Part shown: positions 1-9,500 of the stretch, one piece after another
How the letters are laid out: each line of letters starts with the position of its first letter
How positions within the stretch are numbered: position 1 is the stretch's first letter
NCBI GenBank assembly: GCA_032622095.1
Contig: CP136061.1
Location: forward strand, 190,654,369 to 190,718,368
Direction of reading: 5' to 3'
DNA from: Siphonodentalium dalli
Taxonomy: Eukaryota; Mollusca; Scaphopoda; Gadilida; Siphonodentaliidae
DNA: 64,000 bases
Position numbers and translations under genes: made by a program
The notes under the pieces: model-generated
The model's input: only the letters and a program-made list of their open reading frames with translations
Told to the model about the DNA's origin: nothing
Databases searched by the model: none

Positions 1-228
1 TTATAGAATGAATCCAAAGCAGTTTGCAATTTTGCAGGTGTTTCTGCCATTAGTACAGTATCATCTGCATACAAAATTACAAAAAGTTTCAAAATGATGT
101 TCAAATTGTTTTCAATATCATCCGACAATTTTGGCAGACCAATAACTCCCGTATTTTTCAGATAAGATTCCAAGTCGTTTACGTACAATGCAAAGTGTAT
201 TGGTGAAAGATTCTCATAATGGCGTAAT
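1..228 (-). pseudogene. Reverse-transcriptase fragment of a non-LTR retrotransposon
   Basis: Read on the minus strand, this stretch encodes ENLSPIHFALYVNDLESYL and, further on, LFVILYADDTVLMAETPAKL. The first is the RT block before the catalytic centre (SPxxFxLYxNDL) and the second contains the YADD catalytic motif. Together they identify a LINE-type reverse transcriptase. The frame runs off the window start, so its 3' part is unseen; on its 5' side it stops at a GGTGG-rich tandem repeat, so the element is truncated. A conserved Gly before ENLSP is replaced, fitting a dead copy. Confidence 0.85.
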
Positions 229-239
229 GGGGTGGTGGG

Positions 240-396
240 TGGATACCACCTATATACGAGCGCCTGCGGCACATAAGATACTATGGGTGGCGGGATGGGG
301 TGGTGGGTGGGTACTACCTATATACCTATATACTACCTATATACGAGCACCTGCGGCGCATAAGATACTATGGGTGGCGGGATGGGGTGGTGGTTG
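240..396. repeat. Two-copy tandem repeat, about 87 bp, with GGTGG tracts
   Basis: CTATATACGAGCGCCTGCGG at 250 recurs as CTATATACGAGCACCTGCGG at 337, each followed by an ATAAGATACTATGGGTGGCG stretch and a G-rich tail. The short open frames here are products of the repeat and are not called as genes. Confidence 0.8.
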
Positions 397-731
397 AACT
401 TTGGACTTAATGTTCGAGTACATATTGCAAATGACTTTAAATATTTTTCCGTTTACACACACACAAAGACAAAAAGAGACACTCCTTGAAGCTTCACTTA
501 ACATTATACAAATCAACAAGAATTCACACGATCCTGACTTGACCACAACGAACGAGAACAATGACCTCTCCCTATTAGTTCGGGAGCCAGGAGGGTTTTA
601 ATTACACTATCGCGCAAGGAAGGTTTGATGCTCTCGATTTGTTGGCGGTGATAGATCATTACGGAAAACTAATTTCTTAAGTTGCGCATTCCTGGCATTT
701 AGGGGCCAGATGGCCCTCCAAAACCCCAAAA

Positions 732-1330
732 ATGACTTTTAATTACACTATCACGCAAGTCCACCATCTTTACATTGAATACTCTATTATGTTCACTGAT
801 CATAAAAACATAACTTAAGAACGGAAATTTCCTGGCGTTTTCAAGTAAGAAGGGGTCTTCTAGGGGGACCCAAAAATGTCAAAATTTCACTTTTAATTAC
901 ACAATCGCGCAAGTCCACCATTTTTTCCTGAAATGGTCTACTGTATTCACTGATAATGAAAACGCAACTTAAGAACGCAAATTTCCTGGCGTTTTCAAAT
1001 AAGAAGGGGTCTTCTAGCGGGAGGGGGGGGGGGACAAAAATGTCAAAATTTCACTTTTAATTACACAATCGTGCAAGTCCACCATTTTGTCCTGGAGTAG
1101 TCTCCTGTATTCACTGATCATAAAAAACAACTTAAGAACGGAAATTTCCTGGCATTTTCATATAAGAAGGAGTCTTCTAGAGGACCCAAAAATGTAAAAA
1201 TTTCACTTTTAATTACACAATCGCGCAAGTCCACCATTTTTACCTGGAATAGTCTATTATGTCCACTGATCATAAACACACAACTTAAGAAAGCAAATTC
1301 CCTGGCGTTTTCAAATAAGAAGAGGTCCAT
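732..1330. repeat. Left-arm subterminal tandem repeats, about 154-bp unit
   Basis: The phrase CTTTTAATTACAC(A/T)ATC recurs at about 737, 890, 1052 and 1206, each followed by GCAAGTCCACCAT and later by TTTCCTGGCGTTTTCAA. Mirror copies occur in the right arm. Such arrays often bind the transposase of the element; that role is inferred. Confidence 0.8.
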
Positions 1331-1569
1331 ATATAGGTGGTACAAAAAACCCACATATATATAGTTCTTTGTTTGATAATATATAGTCATTTAGTAACTC
1401 AAGCTTAAAACATGGCATACAGAAGTGAAACATATTCCTGTTTAAAAATAAAAAAAAACATTAAACACATTGAACACTAAAGCTTCTTGGAACAATTACG
1501 TTTGGTATTAATTGTCAAGATCATAGAACATAAACACGGAAAGCTTCATTAAGCTATTGAGCTCGGCAT

Positions 1570-2809
1570 CTATTGACAATGAATGTATATATATGGGCCC
1601 ATTTCGTAATCAGTGTCGGAGTCATCAGCACAACCAGTTACATGTTCATCGTCCGTATCATCGTTGTCACATTCCGGTTGTTCTGGGATTACTGACTTTG
1701 GCAAATGCGGCCCATCGAACCAGATGATCCAATACGACCCATCAGCAAGTTCCCATTCACTGCCAGGATCATTGGGCAGACTGTTATCAACCACAGCATG
1801 CCACATACTTAGCCCTGTAAATTTTCTGACGCACACCAGACTTGCAAGGCGGAATACTACTCCCTACAGTCCTTTCAGTTTTGATAACGGTCGGTTTTCA
1901 TCCTTCGGCTCAAAAGTTTTCTCAAAACTTTGAATCTGTATTCGTTAATTGGGATGGGTTTGCGGGCACCATATAACGTACATGTATACTCTTCAAGCAT
2001 CTCGTACGTTTCGCCTGAAACAGATCCTGAGACCAAGTCTGCAAATGCTTCAGGATATCGATCGTGGCGATCTACAAAGAAGCAAAAGGGCGTTTCTTGC
2101 CCTTCCGAGCAAAATCGGCCGTATAATCGCACCCGTTGTAGATGTGAAATGCTGGCAGCGCATAACAGATGGTTTCTCCTATTTCCTCAGACACAGCTGA
2201 AACGTTCAAGTAGCGTCTGTTACCATGTCCAGTTGTGCCAATGTCCATCCAAATAACAGATTTAAATGTATGTAGCAATAGAATTACGAGTAAATCTGTG
2301 TCCGCAGCTCGTACTACGATGTTACCAACTGGTATTTCATGACCAATATCCACCATGTCAAAGCCAAGGTACACTTCCCTGTCGACTAAGACATGTGTGT
2401 GGTGTGAAGAAGACCAATCTTTGGCAAAAAATCGAGGCAGCTGCTTTTTGAAAGATGTAGAGTTCAATGCTTTAGACGCATATTTAGGGATCAACTGCTC
2501 AGGACCGGTTATCATGTATGTGACCTGCTCAGCACCTCTGCATTCTCGTTCACAGTCCTGGGTGGAAGTTCCACGTATGCAGGTGTCGAACACCACGTCC
2601 ATTCGCTTGGACGTTAGGTTTAATAGCTTGTGAAGCACGACACGGGAGAGTCCACCATATGTCGGGGTAAAGCCGGCGGTAGGCAGTGCAGCAGGAAATT
2701 GCCATCGACGATGGCAGATAGAGCGTGGTACCGATGTCAATGGGGATTGAAGAAGGAAATCTATGTCATCTTCACGTTTAGTTGCAAGGGTTGCTAGTCT
2801 TCCCAGCAT
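1570..2809 (-). pseudogene. Decayed transposon-borne gene, minus copy
   Basis: Minus-strand frames at 2809-2072, 2132-1875 and 1836-1570 together give one protein broken by frameshifts. Visible blocks in order: MDVVFDTC, GAEQVTYMITGPEQLIPK, FKKQLPRFFAKDWS, VRAADTDLLVILL, LPAFHIYNGCDYTADF with KGKKRP, and a C-terminal tail. The DTDxLVLL and GCDxTxxFxxKGK blocks are known to me from a multi-copy family of uncharacterised proteins in molluscs, cnidarians and fish that is probably transposon-borne; biochemical function is unknown. It mirrors the + copy at 2987-4290. Confidence 0.65.
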
Positions 2810-2986
2810 ATCCCTCGTGTGGCGGAGCTCTTTAACAACAATTTTTCGCGCCCTTGTTTGAGAAGGTTGTCAGTTTATTTCTGGAGATCGGCCTCTCAAA
2901 GCGATCTGGATCATCCGTACATTCCTTCACTAAATCGTGCTGGAGTGTGACAAAGGGAAGTAGAGCCGCACTTATCAGCGCTGCAT

Positions 2987-4290
2987 TTGAACTATGTGGA
3001 CTATATACAACTATATGATGTCCGAGCTGAACTGACAGACAGTAGGATTGATCGTGACAATGGTGACCCCAACAAGCTTCTCATCTGTATACAGGCTAAC
3101 CCATATCCATTTACTCTGGAAACAGACGCCCTCTTGAACGTACAGGCCAATGTGCCAGTACTGAAATTAGCGATTCCTTATTAACAATAGAGAAAGTTGG
3201 CAAACAGAAGCACGACGATTTAACGATGATAAAGAGCTCCGCTGCACGAGGGATATGCTGAGGGAAAATAGCAATCCTTGCAACTAAGCGTGAAGTTGAC
3301 ATAGAATTCCTTCTTCAATTCCCATTGACATCGGTACCACTCTCTATCTGCAAGACTGACGGTACAATGGCTCACACGGACAAGTGTTCATTATTCCCAT
3401 TGCTCGAGGGGAAGGTCATTGACGATGGGACTCCAGAATTCGTAGATGCTCACATCGTCATTCCTGCTGCAAGGCTTACCGTCGGCTTTACCCCCGACAG
3501 ATGGTTGACTCTCTCGTGTCGTGCTTCACATACTTTTAAACCTAAAGTCCAAACGAATCGACGTGGTGTTCGACACATATGTGGAACCTTCCATCAAGGA
3601 CTGTGAACGAGAACGCGAAGGTGCTGAGCAGGTCACATACCTGATAACCAGTCCTGAGCAGTTGATCCCTAAAGATGTGTCTAAAGCATTGAAATCTACA
3701 TCTTTCAAGAAACAGCTGCCTCGATATTTTGCCAAAGATTGTTCTTCTTCACACCACACACATGTCTTTGTCGACAGGGAATACACCTTGGCTTTGATGA
3801 AGAGTATGTGGAGTTTATTGTTGTCGATGGCAATGTCGAGAAGCAGACCGTGGAAAGTCTGTATTGTGATCATCCGGAGGCAGACACAATGTTTGTCTAC
3901 AAATGGTGGATGTTGATCATGAAATACCAGTTGGTAACATCGTAGTACGAGCTGCGGACACAGATATACTCGTATTTTTCTATTGCATCACATACATACA
4001 GTTAAATCTGTTATCTGGATGGATGTTGGTACAACTGGACGTGGTAGCAGATGCTACGTGAACGTTTCAGCTGTGTCTGAGGAAATAGGAGAAACCATCT
4101 GTTCTGCGCTGCCAGCATTTCACGCCTACAGCGGGTGCGATTATACGGCCGGTTTTGCTCAGAAGGGCAATAAACGCCCTTTTGCTCTTCTTGATCCCGA
4201 CGATCGATAGTCTGAAGCATTTGCAGACTTGGTCTCATGATCTGTTTCAGAAGAAACGTACGAGGCGCCTGAAGAGTATACATGTACGCT
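2987..4290 (+). pseudogene. Decayed transposon-borne gene, plus copy
   Basis: The + frames 2987-3184, 3325-3606, 3521-3945 and 3983-4210 carry the same protein as the minus copy, with more breaks. The block NPYPFTLETDALLN at about 3100 and a RRFNDDKE-like segment after it belong to the 5' part, which is single-copy. Later blocks are IDVVFDTY, GAEQVTYLITSPEQLIPK, CDHPEADT, ADTDILV and GCDYTAGF followed by KGNKRPFALL. Multiple stops and shifts make it non-functional. CDHxEADT followed by DTDxLV could be acidic catalytic positions; that is speculation. Confidence 0.6.
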
Positions 4291-4359
4291 ATATGTTTTA
4301 ATCTTGAGTTACTACATGCTTATATATTGTCACAAAGAACTACATATATGTCTGTTGTA

Positions 4360-5311
4360 CCACCCATGGACCTCATCTTATTTGAAAACGCCAGGAAATT
4401 TCCGTGCTTAAGTTGTGTTTTTATGATCAGTGAATACAGTAGACTATTCCTGAACAAAATGGTGGACTTGCGCGATTGTGTAATTAAAAGTGAAATTTTG
4501 ACATTTTTGGTCCCCCCCCCCCCCCCCCCCCCACAGAAGACCCCTTCTTATTTGAAAACGCCAGGAAATTTGCGTTCTTAAGTTGTGTTTTTATGATCAG
4601 GAAATTTGCTTTCTTAAGTTGTGCTTTTATGATCAGTGAATACAGTAGACTATTCCAGGAAAAACTGGTGGACTTACGCGATTGTGTAATTAAAAGTGAA
4701 ATTTTGACATTTTTGGGTCCCCATAGCAGACCCCTTCTTATTTGAAAATGCCAGGAAATTTCCGTTCTTAAGTTGTGTTTTTATGATCAGTGAATACAGT
4801 AGACTATTCCTTAAAAAAATGGTGGACTTGCGCGATTGTGTAATTAAAAGTGAAATTTTGACATTTTTGGTCCCCCTAGAGGACCCCTTCTTATTTGAAA
4901 ACGCCAGGAAATTTGCGTTCTTAAGTTGTGTTTTTATGATCAGTGAATACAGTATACCATTTCATGAAAAAATGGTGGACTTGCGCGATTGTGTAATTAA
5001 AAGTGAAATTTTGACATTTTTGGGTCCCCCTAGAAGACCCCTTCTTATTTGAAAACGCCAGGAAATTTCCGTTCTTATGTTATGTTTTTATGATCAGTGA
5101 ACATAGTAGAGTATTCAATGTAAAGATGGTGGACTTGCACGATAGTGTAATTAAAAGTCATTTTTGGGGTTTTGGAGGGCCATCTGGCCCCTAAATGCCA
5201 GGAATGCGCAACTTAAGAAATTAGTTTTCCGTAATGATCTATCACCGCCAACAAATTGAGAGCATCAAACCTTCCTTGCGCGATAGTGTAATTAAAACCC
5301 TCCTGGCTCCC
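4360..5311. repeat. Right-arm subterminal tandem repeats, about 154-bp unit
   Basis: GCGATTGTGTAATTAAAAGT and close variants recur at about 4471, 4677, 4831, 4985 and 5138, spaced close to 154 bp, with a terminal copy at 5279. They are the reverse complement of the left-arm array. A run of about 22 C at 4510-4531 interrupts one unit. Confidence 0.85.
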
Positions 5312-5315
5312 TAAC

Positions 5316-5955
5316 TATATCCTCCAGCTTGGCCAGGATATTCAGCTTGGTCAGAACCACCTGCACATGGGGGGGGGCTTCCTCTGGTCCGATGCCTTCA
5401 CCCGCTTATGGTTATCCAACCCCATTTTGGCCATGGAATTCTCAATTTACTCCCTGTGCAACAAATTGGGATTCCGGTTATCAGCCATTTGCTTCGGCAA
5501 ACGACATTTGTTTAACTTCCAACTCCTAATGGCGAGGTGTTTACACCTGGGTCTAGCCATCTTCAGAGTGGGCCCTTCTCCAATGCAGGTCGTTCTGTTG
5601 CTAAGGTAGAGAGTGAGTTAGTCTCCTTGGACCCCAGGGCGTCTGAGACCTTAGAATCGAAAGATGAAGAGAGGAAAGAAGAAAAGACCTATCTTCTTCC
5701 GTTATGCTTGCTCTGTTAGCTCGCAAATATGAATTGGATGTCACTACCTGGGATGTTTCTTCAAAAACAAGGGTGGAGGTCCATGTTTGAGCAATGTAGG
5801 ACTCTATATATATGAGTTATTTTCATGTAACAAATCATAGCAGATTCATGAAGAGTTCAAATTTATGTACAATCTGTTTCAGAAGAGTACATTTCCCTCT
5901 TATTTGGATATTAACTTTATTGCTCATGCCTACTCCTGGGCTTGCATTCTAATCC
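5316..5955 (+). repeat. Dispersed repeat G, copy 1 (protein-level conserved, unidentified)
   Basis: CTCCAGCTTGGCCAGGATAT starts a segment that is collinear with 55,030-55,640. A reading frame with NWDSGYQPFA is echoed by DWASGYLPFA at 55 kb and by AWNSGYWPPS at 18.5 kb, so the family once coded for a Pro/Trp-rich protein, perhaps a retroelement Gag. No protease, RT or recombinase motif was seen. Both collinear copies are followed directly by MITE A. Confidence 0.5.
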
Positions 5956-5956
5956 A

Positions 5957-6321
5957 TAAAGTTTAGTTGAGGGCTTCCTTTAGCGGAAAAATATAATTTT
6001 TATAAGTATAATTTATTTTTACTTAAGGGAAGCCCGAAACTGATCTATCATAGATCCCACCTGTGGCAGTGCCATTCCCAACCCCGCAACTCGCTAATCT
6101 CCTCTGATTCGGAAATAAAACTGAGGCATTCCAATAGAGTACAGCCGGTTATAATGGGAGCGTTCATGCATTACTAATTGTGCAGGTGCATTATACATCG
6201 GGTAGGCGACCAAAAATTAACCCCTTTCCTACTGTGGTTTAACAATGCAGGAGATATATTCATGTAGTTTTGGGCTTCCCTTAAGGAAAAATTAATTATA
6301 CATATAAAAATTATATATCCC
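5957..6321. mobile_element. Foldback MITE family A, copy 1
   Basis: The left end GGGCTTCCTTTAGCGG and an inner inverted copy CTTAAGGGAAGCCC form a hairpin. A third copy, GGGCTTCCCTTAAGG, closes the right end near 6290. The interior contains CATTCCCAACCCCGCAACTC and TTAACCCCTTTCCTACTGTGG. A close relative lies at 55,630-56,010 and a partial reversed one at 46,887-47,080. It ends about 100 bp upstream of TUBGCP6 exon a. Confidence 0.75.
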
Positions 6322-6424
6322 AGAAAAAGAAGAATAGAACTTTCTGTTGTATTTTTAGAAGTGAATGGGAGAATGTAGCCAGTACTAAATGACTTATAAT
6401 AAATTGTTGCCTCTTCTTCTGCAG

Positions 6425-6567
6425 CACTTCATATGTAATGTTTCCGAAAAGGATATTCCCAAAGTACAGATATCTTTCTCCGAGGCTAACCTAGCTGTGA
6501 TGAATCATATCTGTGACAACTATGCAAAGAAAATGAGGGCTCTAGCTTATAGAGCTATGATGACTAG
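6425..6567 (+). CDS. TUBGCP6: TUBGCP6 exon a: end of GRIP1 segment
   Basis: The exon begins after a polypyrimidine tract ending TTCTTCTGCAG and ends at AG|GTTAGT. It is 143 bp, enters in phase 0 and leaves two bases of a codon. The peptide starts HFICNVSEKDIPKVQISFSE and runs through LAVMNHICDNYAKKMRAL. Vertebrate GCP6 has an equivalent block (aromatic-rich start, then DVPxP, then FS) just before its large central insertion. An ATG at 6389 in the same frame lies upstream of the acceptor and is not taken as a start, because the acceptor is strong and the family has several hundred residues upstream. The preceding exons were not found in positions 1-6424. Confidence 0.9.
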
Positions 6568-9500
6568 GTTAGTTAGATAGCACACAAAGCATAAAATTAT
6601 GTATTCCATATAATTATTAATCAGAATATTGAACTCTAATTATGATTGTATATTTCTTATTTTTTGTGTGAATTGTTGATGAAATTGAACAAAAATGACA
6701 AAAATAACTTGATTTTGACTGTACATAGTCAAATATATATGTTCAATGCAACTGTCGTTATTTGTGGATGTGTGATTTATTGGTAATAACTCAATTCTTG
6801 GAAAAAAATGCTATATGAACGATACACACATCTATTGACAATTATATTGCCTAACATCTGAAGTTATTATGGAATGTTTCAAATGTGACATTGTTAAAAG
6901 CCATGACTTGAGTCTGCCACATGTCTGGTTATATCACGGTCACATTGTCAAACAAAACTCCAATATATGGATTTGTACAAAAAAACAACTTTGTGATGCA
7001 AACCTGGTGATGGAAAAATCAAGAATTATTTACATTGTTTGCATGAATTTAGACAGACATCAACACTAATTGAACATTAAAAACTAATTTATGTATATCC
7101 CTGTTTGCTGTTTGTCACTGTACCAAAAGACTGTCACTACAATTATTTTACACATGTACGTCAGTGTTGCAAAATTTGATTCCACAAGTTTAAAGGCCCA
7201 CTTAATTTTCGAACCCCCAGATCACATTATATAAAATATGCCATATTATATACCATTTGAAAGAGGAAGTTCAAAAACACTGTATTTTCAACTCATTCGA
7301 TGTAATAAACTGTGAACATGTTGTTTTTGTTGAGATATCGACATCTGTTCTGCGCTAAAGTTTCTGCACAAAGTCGATTATGTCAAATGGAAGGGGAATA
7401 ACTCTATATATTTTGATATAGAGTTATTCCCCTTTCATTGAAAATAAACTACAGTTTGAATTCTGTTGCATTCTGGGAGCCATAATGGGGGAAATGATTT
7501 TATGATTTCAGCTATTTTCTATTACTCTATGGGCACCTTCTGAGACACAGATATTCCAACTGGTGATGAATTATAGTATTTTAATCATATTTATGGCATA
7601 TATTGTTTATTAAAAACATATATCAAGGCACTATAACAAAAATAATCAGTGACTCGAAAATTAAGTGAGCCTTTAATCTTTATTCAGCGCATATTAACTA
7701 CATTAACTATCCACTCAGCTTTCCAAAACAGACATGTTATATTATTACATTTCCTTGACTTTGTCTACACAATAATAGCATTGATGTTCATTGAGTTTGT
7801 GAATGATTTGCAAGATATTTGTTGGATGCATGGACTAGGATTTCCACCAAGTGGCTATTGGTGCTACTCCTCCAACCATTTGCAGAAACCATGTCGGTAG
7901 TTCATACATTCTAATATTCTTTTATTTATATTGTCTGTCTCACCAGGAAACAGAAGCAGGAAGATGAACAGAGATCTCAGCAGCAACGTTTAGCGAAAGC
8001 GACAAGGATGGCTAGTGAAACAATTAATCTTATACAAGGTACAGTAATGCCCTAAATAATCGACTCCTTAACCACAGCAGAATTCTGGGTAATTTTTCAG
8101 GATTTAGTCGGAAATATGGCTTGTTGCCATTCATTGGAAAGCTCTCAGTGAGAGCTATCCGATGAATGGCAACAAACCATATTTCCGACTAAATCCTGAA
8201 AAAATACCCATAATTCTGCTGTGGTTAAGGAGTCTATTATTAAGGGCATTACTGTACCACATTACAAAGAAATTTTCTTTGGGGCCCTGCCAATCTCAGA
8301 TTTTGGTTTGAATTGAATCAACAATCGAATATCCCCGTCAAAGTTACGTTACACACTGAACTACATGGTATATTCATTTTTATTCACAAAGGAGGGATCT
8401 ATGAGAACATGTATAGAATTTTTATTTTGGTACGAAATAGCATAAGTGCGACTTGGTCGGTCACGTGCCTTCTAGCTATATAATAGCATGCTGGCAGCTC
8501 TTTTCCTCTTTTCTCCTTTGTGCACAAGATAACAGGGAAGTGATATGAGTAACAATGAACCTGGACCGTACTTATTATGCCCCCCGACTTTAAAGTCGGC
8601 GGGTATATAGTCAACGTCTCTGTCCGTACGTACAAACATTTTGCATTATTGTTTAGCAACCGCTGGGCAGATTTAGCTGATATTTGGTATGGTGATAGAG
8701 CAGCATGGGGGAACAGCTACATGCATAGCGTGGGTTTCGTCCACCCATTTTCACCAGAGTTATGGCCCTTTTTTGACTTAGAAAATTAAATTTTGTCTGT
8801 CCGTACAAACATTTTGCATTATTGTTCAGCAACCGCTGGGCAGATTTAGCTGATATTTGGTATGGTGATACCGTCCATGCTTAATCCGAATTGCTACGGT
8901 CGGGGGCAAATGCCACGCGACAGCGTACCTCTTGTTACAATAATGGTTGGGTTTAAAACACCTCGCCATTGTAATTTGTACTATTGTATTTATCGTCCAT
9001 TTCATTTTCTTTAACCCGTTCGAAGTTTTTAACTTGTTGTGAATTCGTTTCAAATTTGGGAAACGACACATAATTATTAAATTATTAACAGAGTGACAAT
9101 TTCAATCATTTTCACCTAATTTTATTTGACCTTTACGCAATAAATATTATTGTTCTTGTTTCCCACGTGTACTTCTGGTCATTGAAAATTATTATTGACC
9201 TTTCGCGAGTAGAATTCTCTTCAAGATCACTATTTACGCGGTCCAATTGCTATGTTATCTCTGTTCAAGTGGTTCTAGTATTATTTCGAATCTTTGACTA
9301 GTGAGACAAAATTGGATTTGTAAATTTTGTTTTTGTTAGAAATTGTCACTCACAATTTGTTTCATGTTGACAATGTAGCAAATACCGTGAAATAAGGATA
9401 AGGTTTGAGGGCCCAATTTCGTTTATCTATGAATTAACTCAATTGTCATTTCATTACACACTGAGGTTGTTTGCCAACAAATAACTTTGTGACAAGTGAT

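Larger units (their letters stand above)
582..5311. mobile_element. Giant palindromic (foldback) element, 4.7 kb
   Basis: GGGAGCCAGGAGGGTTTTAA at 582 is mirrored by its reverse complement ending at 5311. The outer arms (about 582-1340 and 4360-5311) are inverted copies made of about five 154-bp subrepeats. Inside them, 1570-2835 and 3222-4290 are also inverted copies of one another and carry two opposed relics of the same gene. Only about 2840-3220 is single-copy. Flanks on both sides match one dispersed repeat that is uninterrupted near 55,010, so the element inserted into an older repeat. Superfamily is not identified; no clear target duplication was resolved. Confidence 0.8.

Noticed and set aside
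5329-5719. Overlapping + frames as a host gene
   Set aside because: The segment is a multi-copy repeat with a collinear copy at 55 kb.
6389-6424. In-frame ATG upstream of exon a as a gene start
   Set aside because: It lies before a strong pyrimidine tract and acceptor, and the family has a long N-terminal part upstream.
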